From contig DAINCF010000512.1 in assembly GCA_036732565.1 (NCBI GenBank), positions 1 through 5,042 of the forward strand: a DNA stretch of 5,042 bases, written 5' to 3'. A model generated the notes under the pieces. It saw nothing but the letters and a program-made list of their open reading frames with translations. It was not told where the DNA came from and did no database searches. Shown here one piece after another: positions 1-5,042 of the stretch (its first letter is position 1; every line of letters begins with the position of its first letter). Source of the stretch: JAIVJN01 sp036732565. GTDB lineage: Bacteria; Acidobacteriota; Vicinamibacteria; Vicinamibacterales; UBA2999. The position numbers were made by a program, and so were the translations under genes.

Positions 1-341
1 GGTGCGCCGCCGTATACCGCCATCGTGCGCAGGTTCACGACCGCGCCGTAGTCTTCAATCGCCTTGTGGACTTGCATCGCCAGCTCGCGGGTCGGCACGA
101 GGACCAGGCCGCGCGGCCGGCGCACCTCTCGCGCGCGTGGCTCGCGCACGAGGAGCCGGTCGATCATCGGCAGGCCGAAGGCCGCGGTCTTCCCCGTGCC
201 GGTCTGCGCGCGCGCGACGAGATCACGGCCGCCGAGAGCCAGGGGAATCGATTGTGATTGGATCGGCGTCGGGCGTGTGAAGCCCAGGCGCGCGAGAGGA
301 GTACAGAGAACGGGCGAGAGCCCGAGTTCGGAGAACGACAT
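1..341 (-). CDS. rhlE: DEAD-box ATP-dependent RNA helicase, RhlE type (N-terminal part, runs off the left edge)
   Basis: ATP-dependent RNA helicase that locally unwinds RNA duplexes in the cytoplasm; RhlE relatives act in ribosome assembly, RNA decay and cold adaptation. Reading the minus strand from ATG at 341-339 gives an open frame of 113 codons to the edge with no stop. Visible motifs, in order: the Q-motif region (residues 20-33, GFTRPTPIQ with the adenine-reading Gln28), Walker A/motif I (AQTGTGKT, residues 45-52), motif Ia (PTREL, 83-87) and the YGG turn near 110-112. The DEAD box, SAT motif and second RecA domain would lie beyond position 1. The MSFSELGLSP-like opening and the Q-motif spacing are typical of RhlE proteins. 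The start is supported by AGGAG at 354-350, 8 nt upstream. It is transcribed divergently from the small-protein/cold-shock operon. The family is near certain; RhlE rather than another DEAD-box subfamily is likely but rests on the N-terminus alone. Confidence 0.93.
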   Translation of the reverse strand, partial: MSFSELGLSPVLCTPLARLGFTRPTPIQSQSIPLALGGRDLVARAQTGTGKTAAFGLPMIDRLLVREPRAREVRRPRGLVLVPTRELAMQVHKAIEDYGAVVNLRTMAVYGGA

Positions 342-371
342 CGAAAACGCTCCTGAATTGCCTGGAGCGTT
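342..371 (-). promoter_or_regulatory. Perfect 8-bp hairpin sequestering the helicase Shine-Dalgarno
   Basis: Positions 346-353 (AACGCTCC on plus) and 364-371 (GGAGCGTT on plus) are exact reverse complements separated by a 10-nt loop. In the minus-strand mRNA the 3' arm reads GGAGCGTT and is followed by TTCG and the ATG. GGAG of the Shine-Dalgarno is therefore paired in the stem, and only its first A lies in the loop. The stem has five G-C pairs and three A-U pairs. The likely reading is translational control of the helicase start. The arm is followed by only four Ts and lies 4 nt from the start codon, so a terminator is less likely. The structure is seen directly; its function is inferred. 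Confidence 0.6.
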
Positions 372-478
372 CCCTGAGCGCACAGCAGGCCGACGAAGAC
401 GAGAACCGAGACGCCGAAAATGGCGTATGAAGGGAACCTTGATCTTACTCCATTTCGGCTCGTCCGTCGCGCGTCATG

Positions 479-484
479 TATACT
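479..484 (+). promoter_or_regulatory. Possible -10 box (TATACT) for the small-protein/cold-shock operon
   Basis: TATACT matches the sigma-70 -10 consensus at five of six positions and lies in the most AT-rich part of the intergenic region. It would give a leader of roughly 70 nt before the GTG start at 563. No recognisable TTGACA-like element lies at the right distance, so this is only a candidate. Confidence 0.25.
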
Positions 485-553
485 TCAGACCTCTCCTGCT
501 TTTCTGAGTCTCTGTCGCCATTCCGGCCTCAGCCCTCACCAAGGCCTTGCCAC

Positions 554-559
554 GGAGGG
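554..559 (+). promoter_or_regulatory. Shine-Dalgarno GGAGGG that selects the GTG start at 563
   Basis: GGAGGG is a strong anti-16S match lying 3 nt before the GTG at 563-565, rather close but usable. It argues for this start over the in-frame ATG at 476, which has no ribosome site and would add 29 residues rich in Ser, Pro and Cys unlike the helical remainder. Confidence 0.5.
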
Positions 560-562
560 CTC

Positions 563-769
563 GTGGAGAACGCAAACACCATACGTCTCTTGCTCGAATT
601 GATTGCCGCCCTCGATCGCCGGGTTCCGCAGGTCGAGCGCGCGGGTGAAGAGGCGATTGCTCAGGAGGCGGCGGCGCTCAAGGCCAAGGCGTTTGGGCGG
701 ATCGCCGAGCTCGAAGAGGAGTTGGCGCTCGTCGCCAGCACCGCCGAATCCCGGCCGAAGGGTCACTGA
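563..769 (+). CDS. Small charged helical protein of unknown function, first gene of the cold-shock operon
   Basis: A 68-residue protein with a GTG start at 563; the frame also stays open back to ATG 476. I do not recognise a named family. The sequence is almost entirely predicted helix: a hydrophobic first helix (TIRLLLELIAALDRRV, about residues 6-21), a VERAGEEAIAQEAAALKAK stretch, then RIAELEEELALVAS with hydrophobic residues at 3-4 spacing, as in a short coiled coil or helical hairpin. It is rich in Ala, Glu and Leu, with no Cys and no signal or membrane segment, so a cytoplasmic protein is expected. It ends 36 bp before the cold-shock-domain gene on the same strand, so the two are probably co-transcribed. 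A role as a small RNA-binding or protein-binding accessory is conceivable but only inferred from position. Codon use matches its neighbours, which supports a real gene. Confidence 0.65.
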   Translation: MENANTIRLLLELIAALDRRVPQVERAGEEAIAQEAAALKAKAFGRIAELEEELALVASTAESRPKGH

Positions 770-805
770 GGGGCGGCTGGACGTCTTTGCTGCGGGAGTC
801 GGCTG

Positions 806-1111
806 ATGAACCACATGAATCTTGTCAACGCGATCAACCGCGAGCGTCACGCGGCGGCCGGCAGCAACAACGCTCCAGCGGCGCCGCATGGCACGCCGGC
901 CATCGGACGAATCGCGAAGCTCCTCGTCGGCCAGGCGCACGGCTTCATCCGCCTTCCCGATCGGCGCGACATCTACTTTCATCGCGGCGACCTGTCCGAG
1001 GGCACGTCGTTCAATAGCTTCAAGGTCGGCGACCCGGTCGCGTTCGAGCTGCTGGAAGACCGCTTCAGCGGCGCGAGAGCGCTGCAGGTCAAACGGCAGG
1101 AGTCAAGCTGA
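806..1111 (+). CDS. Cold-shock-domain (CSD) protein, divergent subtype with an N-terminal extension
   Basis: A 101-residue cytoplasmic protein likely to bind single-stranded RNA or DNA through one OB-fold cold-shock domain at about residues 33-96. The first 30 residues are an Ala/Asn-rich, probably flexible extension, making it longer than the roughly 70-residue CspA type. Motifs: the Gly-start strand GRIAKLL (34-40), an RNP1-like QAHGFIRL (43-50), an RNP2-like DIYFHRGDL (55-63), then FNSFKVGDPVAFELLED (69-85) and SGARALQV (88-95), matching the closing strands of CSD proteins. Relative to E. coli CspA, Phe20 and His33 are kept and Phe31 is Tyr, while Trp11, Phe12, Phe18 and Phe34 are replaced. 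The start is ATG 806, with GGGAG at 794-798 seven nt upstream; ATG 815 would be a slightly shorter alternative. It follows the small helical gene by 36 bp and lies divergent to an RNA helicase, which suits a role in RNA structure or cold adaptation. Confidence 0.88.
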   Translation: MNHMNLVNAINRERHAAAGSNNAPAAPHGTPAIGRIAKLLVGQAHGFIRLPDRRDIYFHRGDLSEGTSFNSFKVGDPVAFELLEDRFSGARALQVKRQESS

Positions 1112-1224
1112 ACGTCGTTCGGCGAATCCAATCAACGGCCCATACGGTCGTATAGACGGCTTCTTCCCTACCTTCATTGAATGCGCCGTGCGCCGTCCGC
1201 GAGGCTCTGCCACCCTCGCTGGCC
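1112..1224. other. Intergenic region before the flavin oxidase
   Basis: A 113-bp gap containing a short operator-like inverted repeat, ATACG-GT-CGTAT (1142-1153), overlapping a weak -10-like TATAGA (1151-1156). No T-tracted hairpin follows the cold-shock gene, so I cannot point to a terminator. The oxidase frame stays open back to a TTG at 1177, but that extension lacks a ribosome site and would place 16 extra residues ahead of the Tat signal. Confidence 0.35.
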
Positions 1225-2463
1225 ATGGTGATCCCGATCAACCGCAGGACGTTCTTGAAGGCGGCTGCCACCGCCGCCGCCGTGGGCAGACCGCGCTCGT
1301 CACGGGCGCAACAACGTTCGACTGAAGCAACCGCCAGGCCCTCTGAGGTGGCCGTCATCGGCGCCGGTGCGTTCGGTGGCTGGACCGCCTTGTATCTCCG
1401 GGAACTGGGCGTGAACGTCACCTTGATCGACCAGTACGGTCCGGGCAACGCGCGCTCGAGCTCTGGCGGTGAGACGCGACAGCTACGCGCCAATTACGGC
1501 GACAACGAGATCTACACGCGGTGGGCCCTCGAGGCCACGAAGCGCTGGCGCAGCCGGGAAGCCGAGTGGGGGCAGACGTTCTTGCTCCAGACGGGACAGG
1601 TGCAGTTGGCCACCGAGTGGACCCGTGCGCTGACCGAAACGCGCAAGACATTCGACCGGCTGAAGATCGCCTACGAGATCTTGACCCGCGACGAGGTCGT
1701 GCGCCGCTATCCACAATTCGACGCCACCGATGTCGCGTTTGCCGTCTTCACACCCGGCACGGGCGTGCTGCGGGCCCGTGAATCGTGCGTGGCGGTGGCA
1801 CGGAACTTCGAAAAGAAGGGTGGACGGTATATCGAGGCACGGGTCGAGCTTGGGCGTCGAGGCGAACGCCGGCTGCTCGATCTCCAACTGTCAACGGGCG
1901 AGCGGATCGCCGCCGATAGGTTCGTGTTCGCCTGCGGACCCTGGCTTGGGAAGGTCTTTCCAGACGTTCTCGTCAACCGCCTGCGCACGCCGCGTCGCGT
2001 CGTCTTCTACTACGGCACACCGCCAGGTGATTCCCAGTTCAGCTACCCGAACTTCCCGACGTGGTCGATGCCCACGGGATACGGGTTTCCGAGCATCGAT
2101 GGCAAAGGCTTCAAATCCGCGCCCGCAATCGACAACGTGATCGTGGATCCCGATCTCCAGGAGCGCGTGCCGACCGCCGAGGAGGTGACGCGCGCACGCG
2201 CATTCCTCACGCGCTGGTTTCCGGCCTTGAAGCACGAACCGCTGGTGGAGACTCGCGTGTGTCAGTACGAGGTGAGTGTGGACTCCGAGTTCTTCGTCAG
2301 CCCGCACCCGGCCCTCGAGAACGTCTGGCTCGTGGGCGGCGGCTCCGGCCATGGCTTCAAGTTCGGGATCACGCTGGGCGAGTACGTGGCCCGTCGCACC
2401 GTCGGCGAGCCGACCAACCCCGAGTGGGACGCGTTCTTCGCGCTGAAGGACAAAACGTTCTGA
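1225..2463 (+). CDS. Tat-exported FAD-dependent amine oxidase, monomeric sarcosine oxidase/MTOX/pipecolate oxidase family
   Basis: A 412-residue flavoenzyme of the DAO superfamily. The family oxidises secondary amino acids such as sarcosine, N-methyl amino acids or pipecolate to imines, releasing H2O2. ATG 1225 is chosen because it puts a twin-arginine motif NRRTFLK at residues 6-12, followed by an Ala-rich core and a plausible SRA|Q cleavage site near 26-27; no clear Shine-Dalgarno is visible. The Rossmann FAD motif GAGAFG spans 46-51. By eye against Bacillus MSOX, these are kept: the flavin/substrate arginines in GGETRQLR (Arg85, Arg88 = Arg49, Arg52), Tyr in YGFPS (= Tyr254), Lys297 in GFK (= oxygen-activating Lys265), Cys346 in RVCQYE (= covalent FAD Cys315) and Lys379 in SGHGFKF (= Lys348). 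Equivalents of His45 and His269 appear lost (Gly, Ala). Length is near the family norm of about 390 plus a signal. The enzyme looks active; the substrate cannot be told. Periplasmic location is inferred from the signal and is unusual for this normally cytoplasmic family. Confidence 0.9.
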   Translation: MVIPINRRTFLKAAATAAAVGRPRSSRAQQRSTEATARPSEVAVIGAGAFGGWTALYLRELGVNVTLIDQYGPGNARSSSGGETRQLRANYGDNEIYTRWALEATKRWRSREAEWGQTFLLQTGQVQLATEWTRALTETRKTFDRLKIAYEILTRDEVVRRYPQFDATDVAFAVFTPGTGVLRARESCVAVARNFEKKGGRYIEARVELGRRGERRLLDLQLSTGERIAADRFVFACGPWLGKVFPDVLVNRLRTPRRVVFYYGTPPGDSQFSYPNFPTWSMPTGYGFPSIDGKGFKSAPAIDNVIVDPDLQERVPTAEEVTRARAFLTRWFPALKHEPLVETRVCQYEVSVDSEFFVSPHPALENVWLVGGGSGHGFKFGITLGEYVARRTVGEPTNPEWDAFFALKDKTF

Positions 2464-2583
2464 TCCTGTTCGCCGGTCGGAAGCCACCAGTCATCGTTGC
2501 GTAGGGGTCACTCACCGGAAAGCGGTCGAGGCTGCCAGCCTGGCGCGCCATGCTTCCGACTCGGGTCCAACGCCCACGCAACC
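2464..2583. other. Intergenic region before the ADOP permease
   Basis: A 120-bp gap with no T-tracted hairpin, no recognisable promoter boxes and no strong ribosome site ahead of ATG 2584. The permease frame extends upstream to a TTG at 2497, but the added 29 residues (Gly-, Arg- and Pro-rich) are unlike the start of any ADOP protein, so I treat this stretch as non-coding. An isolated GTAGGGGT at 2501-2508 resembles the first eight bases of the repeat at the right end of the window. Confidence 0.35.
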
Positions 2584-5007
2584 ATGACCGATGCGCTGTT
2601 CCGCGACGTGCGCGACGCCGCTCGCGTTCTGATCCGCCGCCCAGGCTTCTCGGCCCTCGTCATTCTCACGCTCGGCCTCGGCATCGGCGCCAACGCGGCG
2701 ATCTTCGGCGCGGTCAACGGGCTGCTGTTGCGCGACCCGCCGTTCAAGGATCCCGAGCGGCTGGTACGGGTCACCACGGTGCGCGGCGATGAGGATGGCG
2801 GACCGCTGTCAGCCCCTGAGCTCGACGAGCTCCTCGCGCTTCCGGTCATCGAAGAGGCGGCGATGTACACCGATCAGGGCATGTACAACGCCAGCGGGTT
2901 CGGGACCCCAGAGGAGCTGCAGGCGACCATCACCACGCACAATCTCTTCCGGGTCCTCGGCGTCGAGCCGTTCATCGGCTCGGCGTTCCCCGCCACGTTC
3001 GACCGCACACGCAACTTCGGCCTGGTGATCAGCTACGGCCTCTGGGAGCGGAGGTTCGCGCGCGATCCCAACATCGTCGGCCGCACCATGACGCTCGACG
3101 GCTCGCCTGGCTACACCATCTACGGCGTGCTGCCGCAGTCGTTCAACTTCCCGTCGCACTCGGATCTCTTTCGCAGCAGCGGCATCGCCGCGGATCCGAA
3201 GTATTACGAGCGCCGCGACGCACGCGATCGGCTGGTCGTTGCGCGACTCGCGGGCGGCGTCAGCGTGGACCAGGCGCGTGGAGCCCTCGACGCGCTGGCC
3301 AGGCGTCTGGAGCGAGAGTTTCCCGACTCCAACGCTGGGGTGCGCTTCCAGGTCACGCCGATTCGCGAGATGTACTCCGCTCAGGTCCGGCCCTATGTGT
3401 GGCTGCTGTTCGCGGCGGTGATGCTGGTCCTCGTCGTCGCATGTGTGAACGTCGCCAACCTGCTGCTGTCCCGATCGATCGCGCGGCATCGAGAGACCAC
3501 CGTACGCGCGGCGCTTGGCGCCAGCCGGTGGCAGCTCATTCGACAAGCGCTGTGCGAGAGCCTGCTGTTCGCGACGCTGGGCACGTTGGCCGGCGCCGTG
3601 CTGGCGGTTGCCGGCACACGGCTCCTGACCCAGCTCGTGCCCGTGCAGCTGCCCGGATGGATGACCGTCGAGATCGATCTGGGTGTCGCCGTCTACCTCG
3701 TCGCGCTCACCCTGGTCACCGCACTCACCTCGGGTCTGTTACCGGCCCTGCGCGGCAGCTCGGATACGCCGTACGCGTCATTGAAGGCTGGTGGCCGCGG
3801 CTCCTCCGACGGCGCGGAGCACCGCCAGATCCGGAACGCGCTGGTCGTCATCGAGGTCGCCCTGGCGCTCGTGCTCCTCGTGGGCGCAAGCCTCATGCTG
3901 CAGAGCGTTCGTAATCTGCATCGCGTCGATCTTGGGTATCGCACCGCGAACACGCTGACCTTTCGCGTCGAGCTCGGTTGGGCGGCGTATGGGACGCTCG
4001 AGAAGACGGTCGCGTTCCATCGACAGGTTCTCGACCGCCTGCGGACGCTGCCGGGCGTCGAGGCCGTGACCTTCGACAACAATCTGCCGCTCAGCGGCAA
4101 GCCGCGGGATCCGATCGCGATCCGCGTGGCCGGTCAGAGCCGTGAGGACGAGGCGTCAAATCCCTACGTCCACCAGCATCAGATCGGTCCGGACTACTTC
4201 AGCGTGATGGGGATCGGCATCCAGCGTGGTCGGGGCTTCGACGATCGGGACCGCGCCGATGGCACACCGGCGGTCATCGTGAGCGAGCGGCTGGCCGCAC
4301 GGCTCTGGCCCGGACGCGATCCGATTGGCCAACGGATTCAATCGCAGAGCACGGCACAACCGGACCTCTGGCCCATCGTCGTCGGCGTCTCGGCGCCGGT
4401 GCTGCAGCACGAGCTCGACGCCGCGCCCGGGTTCGACCTGTATCGACCGTTCACGCAATCGGCGACCGCGGGACCCTACTACGTGATCCGCACGGCCGGC
4501 GACCCGACGACCGTCGCCCGCGCGGCGACGACCATCATCGGCGAGACCGATCCCAACCAATCGTTCCTCGACGTGCTTCCGTACGCCGACCGCGTCGCCA
4601 ATCGGATCTGGCAGCGCCGGCTGGCCGCCGCGCTCTTCGCGAGCTTTGCGGGGCTGGCGATCGTGCTCGCCGCGATCGGTCTGTACGGCGTCCTGTCCTA
4701 CCTCGTCAGCCAGCAAACGCGGGAGATCGGCGTGCGTGTGGCGCTTGGGGCCACGGCGGGGGGTGTCATCAGCCACATCCTTGGCAGAGGGTTGGCGCTG
4801 GCGGGCACAGGTGTGGTGGTTGGGCTCGCCATCGCTCTGGCCCTCGCGCGTGTCATCAGCACCATGCTGTATGGGGTGAGCCCGACCGACCCGCTCACCT
4901 TCATCGCGGTGCCACTGCTGCTGCTCGCGATCGCGACACTGGCCTGCTACGTCCCCGCACGCCGTGCCACGCGAGTGGATCCCCTCACCGCCTTGAGGGC
5001 CGAGTAG
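2584..5007 (+). CDS. ADOP-type permease with duplicated MacB-PCD/FtsX modules
   Basis: An 807-residue inner-membrane protein of the acidobacterial duplicated orphan permease family, related to MacB and LolC/E transporters. Layout: cytoplasmic lead and RRPGF (18-22), TM1 (about 22-48, with the LTLGLGIGANAAIF signature), first periplasmic core (50-270), FtsX module 1 with TM2 (272-295), coupling segment RHRETTVRAALGA (301-313), TM3 (325-350) and TM4 (366-390). The second half repeats this: TM5 (419-441), second periplasmic core (445-675), TM6 (680-710), REIGVRVALGA (713-723), TM7 (737-759), TM8 (771-792) and the conserved tail ARRATRVDPLTALRAE. Both halves keep the VRxALGA motif that contacts the ATPase in this superfamily. 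ATG 2584 fits the usual ADOP N-terminus; no good Shine-Dalgarno is visible. No ATP-binding subunit lies nearby, as is usual for this group, nor is there a PadR-type regulator, often seen beside ADOP genes. Substrate unknown; export or lipoprotein/peptide handling is only a family-level guess. Confidence 0.95.
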   Translation: MTDALFRDVRDAARVLIRRPGFSALVILTLGLGIGANAAIFGAVNGLLLRDPPFKDPERLVRVTTVRGDEDGGPLSAPELDELLALPVIEEAAMYTDQGMYNASGFGTPEELQATITTHNLFRVLGVEPFIGSAFPATFDRTRNFGLVISYGLWERRFARDPNIVGRTMTLDGSPGYTIYGVLPQSFNFPSHSDLFRSSGIAADPKYYERRDARDRLVVARLAGGVSVDQARGALDALARRLEREFPDSNAGVRFQVTPIREMYSAQVRPYVWLLFAAVMLVLVVACVNVANLLLSRSIARHRETTVRAALGASRWQLIRQALCESLLFATLGTLAGAVLAVAGTRLLTQLVPVQLPGWMTVEIDLGVAVYLVALTLVTALTSGLLPALRGSSDTPYASLKAGGRGSSDGAEHRQIRNALVVIEVALALVLLVGASLMLQSVRNLHRVDLGYRTANTLTFRVELGWAAYGTLEKTVAFHRQVLDRLRTLPGVEAVTFDNNLPLSGKPRDPIAIRVAGQSREDEASNPYVHQHQIGPDYFSVMGIGIQRGRGFDDRDRADGTPAVIVSERLAARLWPGRDPIGQRIQSQSTAQPDLWPIVVGVSAPVLQHELDAAPGFDLYRPFTQSATAGPYYVIRTAGDPTTVARAATTIIGETDPNQSFLDVLPYADRVANRIWQRRLAAALFASFAGLAIVLAAIGLYGVLSYLVSQQTREIGVRVALGATAGGVISHILGRGLALAGTGVVVGLAIALALARVISTMLYGVSPTDPLTFIAVPLLLLAIATLACYVPARRATRVDPLTALRAE

Positions 5008-5035
5008 GGGCGGCAAATATGTATGTAGGGGCGGC
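5004..5035 (+). repeat. Two 11-bp direct repeats GTAGGGGCGGC, 21 bp apart, the first covering the permease stop codon
   Basis: GTAGGGGCGGC occurs exactly at 5004-5014 and again at 5025-5035. The TAG stop of the permease (5005-5007) lies inside the first copy. The spacer AAATATGTAT is strikingly AT-rich for this genome. Confidence 0.75.
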
Positions 5036-5042
5036 TCGCGAG
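5025..5042. repeat. Probable left half of a REP-like palindromic repeat, cut by the window edge
   Basis: GTAGGGGCGGC leads directly into CTCGCGAG (5035-5042), itself a perfect 8-bp palindrome. If the dyad continues, the sequence beyond the window should read CCGCCCCTAC, giving a 28-bp perfect inverted repeat able to form a strong hairpin. It would lie just downstream of the permease stop, where it could act in transcript termination or 3'-end stability. Only the left half and the centre are seen; the rest is prediction. Confidence 0.45.

Larger units (their letters stand above)
372..562. other. Divergent intergenic region between the helicase and the small-protein operon
   Basis: This is the rest of the 221-bp gap between two divergent starts and should hold promoters for both directions. 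It is locally more AT-rich than its flanks around 420-510. The best -10-like box on plus is TATACT at 479-484, with no convincing -35 at 16-18 bp. On minus, TATACA (482-477) and TAAGAT (447-442) are also poorly supported. A 10-bp perfect palindrome, CAAGGCCTTG, sits at 540-549. Short frames crossing this stretch, including an upstream extension of the small protein to ATG 476, show no protein-like composition or ribosome site. Confidence 0.5.

Noticed and set aside
342..371. The 8-bp hairpin as an intrinsic terminator
   Set aside because: In the minus direction only four Ts follow and the start codon is 4 nt away; in the plus direction no T tract follows. Masking of the ribosome site fits better.
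64..507. Plus-strand open frame of 147 codons across the left end
   Set aside because: It is antisense to the helicase, extremely Arg-rich and has no ribosome site; the opposite strand has clear helicase motifs.
536..982. Minus-strand open frame of 148 codons opposite the small-protein and cold-shock genes
   Set aside because: It is antisense to a recognisable cold-shock domain; its composition is that of a shadow frame in GC-rich DNA.
1177..1224. TTG start giving a 428-residue oxidase
   Set aside because: It has no ribosome site, and it would bury the twin-arginine motif 16 residues deeper; ATG 1225 gives a standard Tat N-terminus.
2501..2508. GTAGGGGT as a third copy of the right-end repeat
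   Set aside because: Only eight bases match and no palindrome or second arm follows; chance similarity is likely.
2497..2583. TTG start giving an 836-residue permease
   Set aside because: The extra 29 residues are unlike ADOP N-termini, and ATG 2584 places RRPGF and TM1 at the usual distance.
2809..3546. Minus-strand open frame of 245 codons inside the permease
   Set aside because: It overlaps the well-supported ADOP gene entirely, is rich in Arg, Glu and His, and matches no family I know.
4156..5016. Minus-strand open frame of 286 codons at the 3' end of the permease
   Set aside because: It is antisense to the second FtsX module, whose motifs are intact; low-complexity Arg/Asp/Gly/His composition marks it as a shadow.
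1..5042. CRISPR array, tRNA, rRNA, insertion sequence, phage or toxin-antitoxin genes
   Set aside because: None seen on reading: no regularly spaced repeats, no cloverleaf-like segments, no transposase or integrase motifs. The small helical protein pairs with a cold-shock protein rather than a toxin.

Overview
The window is GC-rich (roughly two-thirds G+C by eye), densely coded bacterial chromosome. The best taxonomic clue is the last gene, a permease with duplicated MacB/FtsX modules of the ADOP type (acidobacterial duplicated orphan permease). Together with the GC-rich codon use, poor Shine-Dalgarno sites on several genes and a GTAGGGGCGGC repeat at the right edge, it suggests an Acidobacteriota member, perhaps of the Vicinamibacteria. 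That assignment is inference, since no rRNA or marker gene is present.

Left part (1-1111): a divergent pair of RNA-handling units. On the minus strand, running off the left edge, is the N-terminal 113 residues of an RhlE-type DEAD-box RNA helicase (start at 341). Its Shine-Dalgarno lies inside a perfect 8-bp stem. Across a 221-bp intergenic region, on the plus strand, lies a probable two-gene operon: a 68-residue charged helical protein of unknown function (563-769), then 36 bp later a 101-residue cold-shock-domain protein (806-1111). The helicase and the cold-shock protein suggest a locus concerned with RNA structure.

Middle (1225-2463): a FAD-dependent amine oxidase of the monomeric sarcosine oxidase / N-methyltryptophan oxidase / pipecolate oxidase family. 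It carries a twin-arginine signal peptide. Active-site residues, including the Cys that binds FAD covalently in the family, are retained, so it looks like an intact, exported flavoenzyme.

Right part (2584-5007): a complete 807-residue ADOP permease with no ABC ATPase gene beside it. Its stop codon lies within the first of two 11-bp direct repeats, and the second runs into a CTCGCGAG palindrome cut by the window edge. This may be the left half of a dispersed palindromic repeat.

The oxidase and the permease lie on the same strand with gaps of 113 and 120 bp and show no obvious functional link to each other or to the RNA-handling pair. I see no tRNA, rRNA, CRISPR array, insertion sequence or phage gene. 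No clearly new multi-gene system is evident. The best leads are the masked helicase ribosome site, the small unknown protein co-transcribed with the cold-shock protein, and the apparently exported sarcosine-oxidase-like enzyme.
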